DNA from: Actinospica sp035493475
GTDB lineage: Bacteria > Actinomycetota > Actinomycetes > Streptomycetales > Catenulisporaceae
DNA length: 64,000 bases
Direction of reading: 5' to 3'
NCBI GenBank assembly: GCA_035493475.1
Contig: DATJIF010000018.1
Location: 28,249-92,248, forward strand
Shown: positions 17,277-25,691 of the stretch, piece by piece
Layout: each line of letters starts with the position of its first letter
Numbering within the stretch: the first letter of the stretch is position 1
Translations under genes and position numbers: made by a program
Notes under the pieces: model-generated
What the model was told of the DNA's origin: nothing
What the model saw: the letters and a program-made list of their open reading frames with translations, nothing else
Databases searched by the model: none

Positions 17277-17963
17277 ATGACTACGACACTGATCACCGGG
17301 GCCAACCGAGGCCTCGGCAGGGAATCCGCCGCCCAGCTCATCGCCGCCGGGCACACCGTCTACATCGGCGCCCGGGACGAGGCGCGCGGCCGGGCCGTGG
17401 CCGAGGAGCTCGGCGCGGGTGCGCGGTTCGTGCAGCTCGACGTGACCGACGACGCGTCCGTCGCCGCCGCCTTCGCGCAGATCGAGGCGGACGGCGGGCT
17501 CGACGTGCTCGTCAACAACGCCGGGATCGCCTTGCTCGCGCTCAACGGACCCGAGGCGCTGCGGGTGTTCGACACGAACGCCGTCGGGATCATCCGGGTG
17601 ACGGAGGCCGCGCTGCCGCTGCTGAAGCGGTCCGCGAACCCGGTCGTCGTGAACGTGTCGAGCGCGCTCGGCTCGTTCACCGCCAACCACGACCCCGCGC
17701 GGCCCGCGTCGCAGGTCTCGGCGATCGTCTACGGCTCCAGCAAGGCGGCCGTCTCGATGATCACCGTGCAGTACGCGCGCGCCGTGCCCGAGGTGAAGTT
17801 CAACGCGGTCGAGCCGGGCTACACGGCGACCGAGCTCGGCGGCTCCGTCACCGGCGGCCGACCGGTCGAGGTCAGCGCGCGCAACATCGTGCGGATGGCC
17901 GTGATCGGCGCGGACGGTCCGACCGGCACGTTCCAGGAGGACGACGCCGAGCTGGGCTGGTGA
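17277..17963 (+). CDS. Short-chain dehydrogenase/reductase
   Basis: This 228-residue classical SDR has TGANRGLGRE (cofactor Gly-rich motif, near residues 7-16), the NNAG motif, and the active-site Ser and YxxxK (YGSSK). Ser of NVSSALGS and the Tyr-Lys pair complete the catalytic set. ADEARG-type residues after strand 2 (GARDEARGRA) favour NADP(H). It is the likely target of the divergent XRE regulator; the substrate is unknown. Confidence 0.88.
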   Translation: MTTTLITGANRGLGRESAAQLIAAGHTVYIGARDEARGRAVAEELGAGARFVQLDVTDDASVAAAFAQIEADGGLDVLVNNAGIALLALNGPEALRVFDTNAVGIIRVTEAALPLLKRSANPVVVNVSSALGSFTANHDPARPASQVSAIVYGSSKAAVSMITVQYARAVPEVKFNAVEPGYTATELGGSVTGGRPVEVSARNIVRMAVIGADGPTGTFQEDDAELGW

Positions 17964-17982
17964 CGGAGGCCGGGTGATTGAA

Positions 17983-18024
17983 TGGTCTGGTTCGCTCGGA
18001 GGTCGCTCCGCGTGAACCAGACCA
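17983..18024 (+). terminator. Inverted repeat after the SDR gene
   Basis: An 11-bp perfect inverted repeat, TGGTCTGGTTC at 17983-17993 and GAACCAGACCA at 18014-18024, encloses a smaller GGAG-GTCG-CTCC hairpin. It lies 20 bases after the SDR stop and 30 bases before the next gene. It could be a terminator or an operator for that gene. Confidence 0.45.
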
Positions 18025-18054
18025 CTGCCATGAGAACGGGACCGGGGACGGACG

Positions 18055-18888
18055 ATGCAGCTCACTGCGACGCAGGTCTTCCATCACCGCTGGTCGGCGG
18101 CGTTGGCTGCGCAGGACGCGGCGGCGTTGCGCGGGCTCTACCGTGACGACGCGGTTCAGCTGTCCGTCGGCACGGGGCGGACGCTGGTCGGTGCGGAGGC
18201 GATCGCGGCCGGGTACGCGGAGGTGTTCGGCGTCGTCGGCGGGATCACGACGACCGGCGTCGAGAGCTTCACCGACCTCGGCACCGCGTACGTCGCGGAG
18301 TCCCGGCAGACCAGCGGCTTCGCGCAGGCGCTGGCGTACGACGTGTTCGCGCTGCACGACGGTCGGGCGCGGTACCACGTCAGCGGCTCGATCACGCCGC
18401 GGACGGCGACCGCGCTGCCCGCCGAGTCCGCTACGCCCGGCCAGGTGTTCTACCGGCGGATGTGGGAGGCGAAGCGCACCCGGAACGCGGCGGCGATCGC
18501 GGGCATGCTCACCCCGGACGCCGTGCAGGCCACGGTCCGCGGCGTGCTGCGCGGCGGCCCGGCGATCGTGCAGGGCGAACAGCGGGCGTGGCAGTACAAC
18601 GCGGACCGCCGTCTCAGGGGGCTGTCGGCGTTCGTGGAGGGGCCGAACGTGCTCGCGGCGGAGGGCGTCGTGAACGTCACCCTGCTCGAGACGCCGTTCG
18701 ACATGGAGTTCTACGAGGTCTGGCTGCTGCGCGACGACGGCCCGGCCGCGCTGAACGTATCAGGGCTGATCAACCCGCGCCCGGAGGAGCTCAAACAGCG
18801 GCTGCAGCGGATCGGCGCGCAGCAGGCCCAGGCCGTGCAGACCGTCGCCTATGGGATCGCCAGGACGATCGGGCCGTGGCGCTGGTAG
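18055..18888 (+). CDS. Double NTF2/SnoaL-like domain protein, unknown function
   Basis: This 277-residue protein contains two tandem alpha+beta domains of the NTF2/SnoaL type. The first starts FHHRWSAALAAQDAAALRGLYRDDAVQ, and the second starts FYRRMWEAKRTRNAAAIAGMLTPDAVQ near residue 130. The matching openings show an internal duplication. The fold hosts isomerases, cyclases, dehydratases and ligand carriers, so no reaction is assigned. The C-terminal 35 residues form a helix-rich tail. The start is separated from the upstream SDR gene by an inverted repeat. Confidence 0.65.
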   Translation: MQLTATQVFHHRWSAALAAQDAAALRGLYRDDAVQLSVGTGRTLVGAEAIAAGYAEVFGVVGGITTTGVESFTDLGTAYVAESRQTSGFAQALAYDVFALHDGRARYHVSGSITPRTATALPAESATPGQVFYRRMWEAKRTRNAAAIAGMLTPDAVQATVRGVLRGGPAIVQGEQRAWQYNADRRLRGLSAFVEGPNVLAAEGVVNVTLLETPFDMEFYEVWLLRDDGPAALNVSGLINPRPEELKQRLQRIGAQQAQAVQTVAYGIARTIGPWRW

Positions 18889-19021
18889 GGGGGATGAGAA
18901 CCCGGAAGATCCGTCTGAACCGCTCGGGACCGCGCGCCGTGCTGGCCGGTACAAGGGAAATCGGACACCGTTCGGGCACGGTGGGTCGTGCCCGAGCGCT
19001 GTTCGAGGAGAGGGAACTCGC

Positions 19022-20131
19022 ATGGCGCACAGACGGAGCTACCCGATCGCGGCCCTCGCGTTCACCGCGGGGCTCGTGTTCGCCGCGACCGCCTCGGCGT
19101 CGGCCGGGCAGACACCGGTCGACACGCACTTCGCCCCGCTCGCCTCGACCGTACCGGCGAACGGGGACGTCAATCCGTACGGTGTCGCGGTGGTGCCGGC
19201 CTCGGTCGGCGCGCTCCACCGCGGCAGCGTCCTCGTCAGCAACTTCAACGACTCCGCGAACGCGCAGGGCACCGGGACGACCATCGTCCAGGTCTCGCCG
19301 ACCGGCAAGGTCACCACGTTCGCACAGCTCGACGCGAAGCACCTGCCGGGGGCCTGCCCCGGCGGCGTCGGCCTGACCACGGCGCTGGCGGTGCTGCGGT
19401 CCGGCTGGGTCGTGGTCGGCTCGCTGCCGACCGCGGACGGCAGTTCGGCGACCGCGCAGGCCGGTTGCCTGATCGTGCTCGACAGCCACGGCAAGGCCCG
19501 GGAGACCTTGACGGGCTACGGCATCAACGGACCCTGGGACATGACCGCCGCGGACTACGGCGATCACGCGCAGCTGTTCGTCAGCAACGTGCTCAACGGC
19601 ACCGTGGCCGCGAACGGCGCGACCGTGGACCGCGGCACCGTGCTGCGGATCGACCTCGCGATCCCGTACGGCCACGCGCCGTACCGGGTGCGCTCCACCG
19701 TGATCGGTTCGGGATTCCCCGAGCGCACCGATCCGGCGGCGCTGGTCGTCGGCCCGACCGGCGTGGGGCTGGCCGGCAACGGCACGCTCTACGTCGCGGA
19801 CACCGCGGGCAACCGCGTCGCCGCGATCCCGGACGCGACCGGACGGCACGGCAGCGACGGCACCGGCAGCACCCTGACGTCGGGCGGCGCGCTGAACGGT
19901 CCGCTCGGTCTGATCATCGGTCCGCACGGTACGGTCCTGACCGTCAATGGAGGGGACGGGCTGCTCGTCGCGACGGCGGCGAACGGCAAGCAGGTCCAGA
20001 CCGTGCAGCTCGACTCGCAGAACTCGCCTCCGGGGGCGGGCGCGCTGTTCGGCCTGGCGCACAAGCCCGGCACCGCCGACGACCTCTACTTCGTCGACGA
20101 CAACGCCAACACGCTCAACATCCTGAACTGA
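19022..20131 (+). CDS. Secreted NHL/SMP-30-like beta-propeller protein
   Basis: This 369-residue protein has a signal peptide (about residues 1-28, ending near SASAG). Repeated blades of about 45 residues follow, with motifs such as NGTLYVADTAGNRVAAIPDAT and DDLYFVDDNANTLNIL, typical of NHL-repeat or SMP-30/gluconolactonase-like six-bladed propellers. No metal-binding triad can be assigned with confidence. It is probably an extracellular binding or lactonase-like protein. AGGGA about 7 bases upstream supports ATG 19022. A CGGGCACG/CGTGCCCG hairpin (18973-18994) lies in the leader. Confidence 0.7.
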   Translation: MAHRRSYPIAALAFTAGLVFAATASASAGQTPVDTHFAPLASTVPANGDVNPYGVAVVPASVGALHRGSVLVSNFNDSANAQGTGTTIVQVSPTGKVTTFAQLDAKHLPGACPGGVGLTTALAVLRSGWVVVGSLPTADGSSATAQAGCLIVLDSHGKARETLTGYGINGPWDMTAADYGDHAQLFVSNVLNGTVAANGATVDRGTVLRIDLAIPYGHAPYRVRSTVIGSGFPERTDPAALVVGPTGVGLAGNGTLYVADTAGNRVAAIPDATGRHGSDGTGSTLTSGGALNGPLGLIIGPHGTVLTVNGGDGLLVATAANGKQVQTVQLDSQNSPPGAGALFGLAHKPGTADDLYFVDDNANTLNILN

Positions 20132-20206
20132 GCACTGACCCAAGCACTGCTGCACACGATTGCAGCCGGTCCACCCGACCCGCCATCCCGTGCTCCCTGC
20201 GCCTGA

Positions 20207-20264
20207 TTGACAGAGATCGCGCCGCTCACTAGCGTCGAAAATGCTCGGTTGAGCAATCGATTGC
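20207..20264 (+). promoter_or_regulatory. Promoter and LacI-type operator of the 20.3 kb catabolic operon
   Basis: TTGACA (20207-20212) and TAGCGT (20230-20235), spaced 17 bases, form a promoter. The perfect palindrome GCAATCGATTGC (20253-20264) lies just downstream of the predicted transcription start. The same 12-mer occurs at 31404-31415 and 31493-31504, around the lacI gene and the second Liv operon. Operator placement after the -10 suggests a roadblock or initiation repressor. Confidence 0.75.
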
Positions 20265-20291
20265 AGCGCTGCGTGGGTACGGAGGGCTTGA

Positions 20292-21209
20292 ATGGCGGTC
20301 GGGTGGATCGGCACGGGGCGGATGGGCGCGGCGATGGCCCGGCGGCTCGCGGCGGCCGACGTCGAACTGGTCGTCTGGAACCGGACGCGCGCCAAGGCGG
20401 AGGCCCTGCGCGCGGCCGGGAACGTGACGGTCGCCGAACGGATCGCCGATCTCGCCGCGTGTGAGGTCGTGTTCACCACCGTGGCCGGTTCGGCGGACCT
20501 CGAACAGGTGGTCATGGGGCCGGACGGGCTGCTCTCCCGGGACGACGCGGCTCCGGCGGTCGTCGTGGACGCCTCGACGGTGTCCGCCGAGGCCTCGGCC
20601 GCGGTGCGGGAGGCCGCGGCGGCGCGGGGTACGGCGTTCCTCGCGGCCCCGGTCAGCGGCAACGCCAAGGTGGTCGCGTCCGGGCGGCTCGGCTTCGTCG
20701 TCTCAGGGCCCGAAGACGCGTTCCGGCGGGTCGAACCGCTGCTCGAGGCCATCGCCGGTTCGGTCACGTACGTCGGCGACGGCGACTCCGCGCGGCTGGT
20801 GAAGATCTGCCACAACCTCTTCCTCGGCGTCGTCACGCAGTCCCTCGCCGAGATCCTGGTGCTCGCCGAGAAGGGCGGCATCTCCCGCGCCGCGCTGCTC
20901 GACTTCATGAATCACAGCGTGCTCGGCTCCGCCTTCACGCAGTACAAGACCCCTGCGTTGGTCAAGCTGGACTACACGCCCACCTTCACCCCCGTGCTGC
21001 TGCGCAAGGACTTCGATCTCGGACTCGACGCGGCGCACGACCTGGACGTGCCGATGCCGGTCGCCGCGCTCGTGCAGCAGCTCGTCCAGGCCACCATCAG
21101 CGGCGGCCGCGGCGCCGAGGACTTCGCCGTGCTGCTCGACCGGCAGGCGGCCAGCGCGGGCCTGGTGCTCAAGCCGGAGGACGCAGAGGTCGACGACGGA
21201 CTGACCTAG
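20292..21209 (+). CDS. Beta-hydroxyacid dehydrogenase (3-hydroxyisobutyrate dehydrogenase-like)
   Basis: This 305-residue protein has an N-terminal Rossmann motif GWIGTGRMGAAMARRL. The substrate-binding signature follows as FLAAPVSGNAKVVASGRL, and the catalytic Lys lies in KICHNLFLG near residue 175, then an all-helical C-terminal domain. The family oxidises beta-hydroxyacids or reduces aldehydes such as tartronate semialdehyde, using NAD(P). It is first in an operon with an M24-family enzyme and an aldehyde dehydrogenase, 27 bases downstream of the LacI-type operator. The GGAGG site supports ATG 20292. Confidence 0.85.
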   Translation: MAVGWIGTGRMGAAMARRLAAADVELVVWNRTRAKAEALRAAGNVTVAERIADLAACEVVFTTVAGSADLEQVVMGPDGLLSRDDAAPAVVVDASTVSAEASAAVREAAAARGTAFLAAPVSGNAKVVASGRLGFVVSGPEDAFRRVEPLLEAIAGSVTYVGDGDSARLVKICHNLFLGVVTQSLAEILVLAEKGGISRAALLDFMNHSVLGSAFTQYKTPALVKLDYTPTFTPVLLRKDFDLGLDAAHDLDVPMPVAALVQQLVQATISGGRGAEDFAVLLDRQAASAGLVLKPEDAEVDDGLT

Positions 21210-21227
21210 CCAGAAAGGGCCCACGAG

Positions 21228-22472
21228 ATGCCTGCTCCCGCGCTCATCCCCGCACCCGGCAGCACGGCCGTCGACTTCGAGGAACGCGTCGACTTCGCCC
21301 GGCTGCGCGCCTACCGCCTCGGCCGCGCCCGCGCCGCCCTCGACCGCTCCGAGCTCGGCGCGCTGCTCGTGTTCGACGTCAACGACATCAGATATCTGAC
21401 GGCGACGATGATCGGCGAGTGGGCCCGCGACAAGATGGCCCGCTACGCGCTGCTGGCCCGCGGCGCCGAACCGGTCGTCTGGGACTTCGGCTCCGCCGCC
21501 CGGCACCACCAGTTGCACGCGCCGTGGCTGCGTCCGGAGAACTCGCGCGCCGGGATGCTCGGCCTGCGCGGCTCCGTCGCTCCCGAGGCAGGGCTCTTCG
21601 ACCGCGCCGCCCAGGAGATCAAGGGGCTCCTGGAGGACGCGGGCGTGGCCGGCCTGCCGCTCGGGATCGACGTGGCCGAACCGCCGATGGTCTTCGCGTT
21701 GCAGCGGCTCGGCATCGACGTGCGCGACGGCCAGCAGGTCATGCTCGACGCGCGCGAGATCAAGTCGGCGGACGAGATCATGCTGCTGTCCACGGCCGCC
21801 GCGATGGTGGACGGCACGTATCAGACCATTGTCGAGGCGCTCAAGCCCGGCATCCGGGAGAACGAGGTCGTCGCGCTCGCCAACAAGCGGCTCTACGAAC
21901 TCGGCTCGGACGACGTCGAGGCCATCAACGCGGTCTCCGGCGAGCGGTGCAGCCCGCATCCGCACAACTTCACCGACCGGATCATCCGGCCCGGCGACCA
22001 GGTGTACTTCGACATCATCCAGTCCTTCAACGGCTACCGGACCTGCTACTACCGCACCTTCGCCGTCGGCAGGTCCACGCCCGCGCAGCGCGACGCCTAC
22101 CTGCGCGCCCGCGAATGGATCGACGCCGCGATCGCCGCCGTGAAGCCGGGCGTGGGCACGGACGAGATCGCCCGGCTCTGGCCGAAGGCGCCGGACTTCG
22201 GGTTCGCCGACGAGATGGCCGCCTTCGGTCTCCAGTTCGGCCACGGCCTCGGCCTCGCGCTGCACGAGCGGCCGATCATCAGCAGGCTGAATTCACTGGA
22301 GCATCCGGTCGAACTCAAGGCCGGCATGGTCTTCGCGCTGGAGACGTACTGCCCGGCCGCGGACGGCTACTCGGCCGCGCGGATCGAGGAAGAGGTCGTA
22401 CTCACCGAGGACGGTCCGCGGGTGATAACCCTCTTCCCCGCCGAAGAGCTCTTCGTGGCGAATCGGTACTAA
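21228..22472 (+). CDS. M24-family hydrolase (creatinase / ectoine hydrolase / Xaa-Pro peptidase fold)
   Basis: This 414-residue protein has the two-domain creatinase/prolidase architecture: an N-terminal domain to about residue 165, then the pita-bread domain. Asp262 in YFDII matches the first metal ligand. The second, normally Asp eleven residues later, is Cys273 (GYRTCYYRT). His339 (GHGLGLALHERP) and late Glu residues (ALETY, RIEEEVV) are kept. Loss of a metal ligand is expected for non-peptidase members such as creatinase and ectoine hydrolase, so it may cleave a C-N bond in a small amide or amidine. It lies 18 bases after the dehydrogenase. Confidence 0.75.
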   Translation: MPAPALIPAPGSTAVDFEERVDFARLRAYRLGRARAALDRSELGALLVFDVNDIRYLTATMIGEWARDKMARYALLARGAEPVVWDFGSAARHHQLHAPWLRPENSRAGMLGLRGSVAPEAGLFDRAAQEIKGLLEDAGVAGLPLGIDVAEPPMVFALQRLGIDVRDGQQVMLDAREIKSADEIMLLSTAAAMVDGTYQTIVEALKPGIRENEVVALANKRLYELGSDDVEAINAVSGERCSPHPHNFTDRIIRPGDQVYFDIIQSFNGYRTCYYRTFAVGRSTPAQRDAYLRAREWIDAAIAAVKPGVGTDEIARLWPKAPDFGFADEMAAFGLQFGHGLGLALHERPIISRLNSLEHPVELKAGMVFALETYCPAADGYSAARIEEEVVLTEDGPRVITLFPAEELFVANRY

Positions 22473-22473
22473 A

Positions 22474-23937
22474 ATGAACAATATGGATCATGAAGCCGCG
22501 CTCAAGCTCGCTCCCACCCAGCTGCTGATCGGCGGCGCCCTGCGCGACGCGTCCGACGGCTCGTCGATGGACGTCTACGATCCGGCGACGGCCGAGGTCA
22601 TCGCGCAGGTGGCCTCCGGCAGCGTCGAGGACGGCCTGAGCGCGGTCGAGGCGGCGGCCGCCGCCGGACCGGCGTGGGCCGCGACCCCGCCCCGGCAGCG
22701 CGGTGAGGTGCTGCGCCGCGCGTTCGAGCTGATGACCGAGCGCGCCGAGGCGCTGGCCCTGCTGATGGTGCTGGAGAACGGCAAGGCGCTGCGGGACGCG
22801 CGCGGCGAGGCGGCGTACGCGGCCGAGTTCTTCCGCTGGTACGCCGAGGAGGCCGTGCGCGGCTTCGGCGAGTTCGGCACGGCCCCGTCCGGCGCCAACC
22901 GGATCCTGGTGACCCGGCAGCCGGTCGGCGTGTGCGTGCTGGTCACGCCGTGGAACTTCCCCGCCGCGATGGCCACCCGGAAGATGGGGCCCGCGCTGGC
23001 CGCCGGCTGCTCGATGGTGCTCAAGCCCGCCAGCGACACGCCGCTGACCGCCCTCGCGATCGGCGCGCTGCTGGAGGAGGCGGGCCTGCCCCCGGGCGTC
23101 GTCAACGTGGTCCCGTCGCGCAAGTCCGGCGCCGTCGTCTCCGCGATGCTGCACAACCCGCGCGTGCGCAAGCTGTCCTTCACCGGCAGCACGGAGGTCG
23201 GGCGCACGCTGCTGCACGAGGCCGCCGACACGATCGTGAACACGTCGATGGAGCTCGGCGGCAATGCCCCGTTCCTGGTCTTCGGGGACGCCGACATCGA
23301 CGCCGCCGTTCAGGGCGCGATGATCGCCAAGATGCGCAACGGCGGCGAGGCGTGCACGGCCGCGAACCGCTTCTACGTGCACCGCAGTGTCGCCGACGAG
23401 TTCTCGCGCGGTCTGGCCGAGGCGATGGGCCGCCTGGTGGTCGGGCCGGGCAGCGATCCGACCACCGAGCTCGGCCCGCTGGTCAACCCGGCCGCCGTCG
23501 ACAAGGTCGAGGAACTGGTCACCGGCGCCCTGGACGACGGCGCGCGGGCCCTGATCGGCGCCGGACGCCCGGACCGCCGCGGCTGGTACTACGAGCCGAC
23601 CGTGCTCACCGACGTGCAGCGGACGAACCCGATCCTCGGCGAGGAGGTGTTCGGGCCCGTCGCCCCCATCGTCGTGTTCGATGACGACGAGGAGGCCATC
23701 ACCGCCGCCAACGACACCGAGTTCGGTCTCGTCTCCTACCTCTACACCGGCGACCTCGCCCGCGGCCTGCGCGTGGCCGAAGCCCTCGAGGCCGGGATGA
23801 TCGGCCTGAACCGGGGCCTGGTCAGCGATCCGGCGGCCCCGTTCGGCGGTGTCAAGCAGAGCGGGATCGGCCGCGAGGGCGGGCACGAGGGAATGCTCGA
23901 ATACCTGGAGTCGAAGTACATCGCCGTGCAGTGGTGA
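22474..23937 (+). CDS. NAD(P)-dependent aldehyde dehydrogenase (succinate-semialdehyde dehydrogenase-like)
   Basis: This 487-residue protein of the ALDH superfamily has the cofactor motif FTGSTEVGR, general base Glu in MELGGNAPF and nucleophile Cys in NGGEACTAANRF. Similarity is closest in appearance to GabD-type succinate-semialdehyde dehydrogenases (PWNFPAAM, YEPTVLTDV, FGGVKQSGIGREGG). It starts one base after the M24 stop, so the three genes form one coupled operon. In the pathway it would oxidise an aldehyde released upstream to a central-metabolism acid. Confidence 0.88.
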   Translation: MNNMDHEAALKLAPTQLLIGGALRDASDGSSMDVYDPATAEVIAQVASGSVEDGLSAVEAAAAAGPAWAATPPRQRGEVLRRAFELMTERAEALALLMVLENGKALRDARGEAAYAAEFFRWYAEEAVRGFGEFGTAPSGANRILVTRQPVGVCVLVTPWNFPAAMATRKMGPALAAGCSMVLKPASDTPLTALAIGALLEEAGLPPGVVNVVPSRKSGAVVSAMLHNPRVRKLSFTGSTEVGRTLLHEAADTIVNTSMELGGNAPFLVFGDADIDAAVQGAMIAKMRNGGEACTAANRFYVHRSVADEFSRGLAEAMGRLVVGPGSDPTTELGPLVNPAAVDKVEELVTGALDDGARALIGAGRPDRRGWYYEPTVLTDVQRTNPILGEEVFGPVAPIVVFDDDEEAITAANDTEFGLVSYLYTGDLARGLRVAEALEAGMIGLNRGLVSDPAAPFGGVKQSGIGREGGHEGMLEYLESKYIAVQW

Positions 23938-23953
23938 CGCAGTGCTGAGCGGC

Positions 23954-24703
23954 TCAGGCCTTTGATCCGGTGAGCAGCCGTTCGCGGTCGAAGAGGCGTG
24001 CCACGAACCGGCCCGCCGCGATGTCGACCAGTAGCAGCGCCGCGCCGAGGACGACCGCGAGCCTCGGCGTGGGCGCCAGGACGCCGAAGCCGATCAGCGA
24101 CGTGATCGCCAGCGGCGGCAGGCTGATCAGGGTGCTGAGCTGCTGGGCGACGCGCACGTCGTTGGCGCGGGTCGAGATCGCGATCCCGGCCCAGATCGAC
24201 CACGCGGCGAGCAGGGGAGTGAACAGCACCTGCGCGAGGATGCGGCCGGTCTGGAAGATGTCGTCGGCCACATTCGGGTGCGCGAACAGCCCGACGCACG
24301 CGAGGAAGATCCCGTACATGGCGTACGAGATGACCAGCGTCGGGATGTAGGCGGCCAGCGCCTTGCCGAGCAGCAGTTCCTCCCGGCGCAACGGCGTGGT
24401 CAGCACCGGTTCGAGCGTGCCCTGCTCGCGTTCGCCGACGATCGTGTACGAGGAGACGACCGCGGGCACCAGCGCCGGGATCAGCGTGAGATAGAGCAGC
24501 GACACCCCGATCCCGGCGTCAAGCTTCTGCGACGCGGCGTCGGCCGGGAGCGAGAAGATGGTCACGATCGGCGCGATCATGAACAGGATCGGCGTGATCG
24601 CCATGGTCGAGGCGATGAACCGGTTGCGCCGGTAGTCCCGGATCTCCTTGCCCACGACGGCCCGGATACGGGTGACATTGAGGTTCAGGTTCGAAGTCTT
24701 CAT
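23954..24703 (-). CDS. ABC-2 type transporter permease (NatB-like)
   Basis: This 249-residue permease has six predicted helices. The typical ABC-2 loop VVGEREQGTLEPVLTTPLRREELLLGK lies between helices 2 and 3. It is coupled to the upstream ATPase gene by an ATGA overlap. It probably exports a drug, ion, lipid or peptide. Its stop lies 16 bases from the stop of the convergent aldehyde dehydrogenase. It lies between two blocks of the LacI regulon but has its own upstream palindrome, so membership is uncertain. Confidence 0.85.
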   Translation of the reverse strand: MKTSNLNLNVTRIRAVVGKEIRDYRRNRFIASTMAITPILFMIAPIVTIFSLPADAASQKLDAGIGVSLLYLTLIPALVPAVVSSYTIVGEREQGTLEPVLTTPLRREELLLGKALAAYIPTLVISYAMYGIFLACVGLFAHPNVADDIFQTGRILAQVLFTPLLAAWSIWAGIAISTRANDVRVAQQLSTLISLPPLAITSLIGFGVLAPTPRLAVVLGAALLLVDIAAGRFVARLFDRERLLTGSKA

Positions 24704-25659
24704 CGCTGCTCGGCCTCCACATCGGAGTCGATCATCTGGAGGTATACGTCCTCGAGGGAGTGCCGGGTCGGGGTGAGGGCGAGCAGGTCCGCCCCGGCCG
24801 CCAGCACGGCGCGGGCGGCTGCGGGTGCCGCGACGTCCGGATCGGTGACGGCCAGGACGTACGTGCCGTCCTCGGCGCGGCTCCAGCTCTCGCAGCCGGG
24901 CAGTCCGGCCAGCACGTGCTCCGGATCCGCCAGCGGCGACCGCGTGCGCAGCTCGATGCTCTTGCTGAACAGCCGGTCACGCAGCTCGTCCGGCCGGCCG
25001 ATCGTGCGCAGCGTCGTGTTCAGGATGCCGACGCGGTCGCACAGCCGCTCGGCCTCGGCCAGCCGGTGCGTGGTGAGGAAGATCGTCACGCCGCGCTTGC
25101 GCAGTGCGTCGATCAGCTCGTGCACCTCGCGTGCCGCCACCGGATCCAGGCCCGAGGTCGGCTCGTCGAGGAAGAGGACCTGAGGGTCGGTCAGCAGCGC
25201 GCGGGCCAGGCCGACGCGCTGCCGCAGGCCCTTCGAGAGCGAGCGGCACAGGTCGTCCGCCCGGTTCTCGAGCCCGACTGACTTGAGTGCGCGCCCGATC
25301 CGCTCGCTCCGGTCGGTCAGCTCGTAGAGGCCCGCGAAGTACGCGAGGTTCTCGGCCACGCTCAGCCGCAGGTAGAGCCCCGGCGCCTCAGGCATCACGG
25401 CGATCCGGCTGCGGATCGCGACCCCGTTGTCCGGGCCGAGCGGCAGCCCGGCGACGCTGGCCGTGCCGGAGCTCGGGGCGATCAGGGTGCCGAGGGTCCG
25501 CACGGTGGTGGTCTTGCCCGCGCCGTTCGGCCCGAGGAAGCCGAAGACCTCGCCGTAGTCGACGGTGAAGGACACGTCGGAGAAGGCCGTGCGTTCCCCG
25601 AAGCGCTTGGTCAGCCGCTCGACGACCAGCGCGGGTCCGGTGCTGCGTTCCGCGTTCAC
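24700..25659 (-). CDS. ABC transporter ATPase (NatA / drug-export type)
   Basis: This 319-residue ATPase has Walker A GPNGAGKTT, signature LSKGLRQRV and Walker B VLFLDEPTSGLD. The extra C-terminal domain of about 90 residues is common in multidrug/Nod-type exporters. The GTG start has no ribosome site and lies only 5 bases from the edge of a TGATATCA-centred palindrome, so the mRNA may be leaderless or nearly so. It forms a two-gene operon with the permease. Confidence 0.88.
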   Translation of the reverse strand: MNAERSTGPALVVERLTKRFGERTAFSDVSFTVDYGEVFGFLGPNGAGKTTTVRTLGTLIAPSSGTASVAGLPLGPDNGVAIRSRIAVMPEAPGLYLRLSVAENLAYFAGLYELTDRSERIGRALKSVGLENRADDLCRSLSKGLRQRVGLARALLTDPQVLFLDEPTSGLDPVAAREVHELIDALRKRGVTIFLTTHRLAEAERLCDRVGILNTTLRTIGRPDELRDRLFSKSIELRTRSPLADPEHVLAGLPGCESWSRAEDGTYVLAVTDPDVAAPAAARAVLAAGADLLALTPTRHSLEDVYLQMIDSDVEAEQR

Positions 25660-25663
25660 GCTT

Positions 25664-25679
25664 AAAGTGATATCATTTT
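25664..25679. promoter_or_regulatory. Candidate operator/promoter of the ABC-2 exporter operon
   Basis: AAAGTGATATCATTTT is an AT-rich near-palindrome with a perfect TGATATCA core (25668-25675), unusual in this GC-rich DNA. It lies immediately before the ATPase GTG start and just after the hydrolase stop. It probably overlaps the promoter -10 region and is bound by a regulator not encoded beside it. Confidence 0.5.
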
Positions 25680-25691
25680 GCTATAGGCCGG

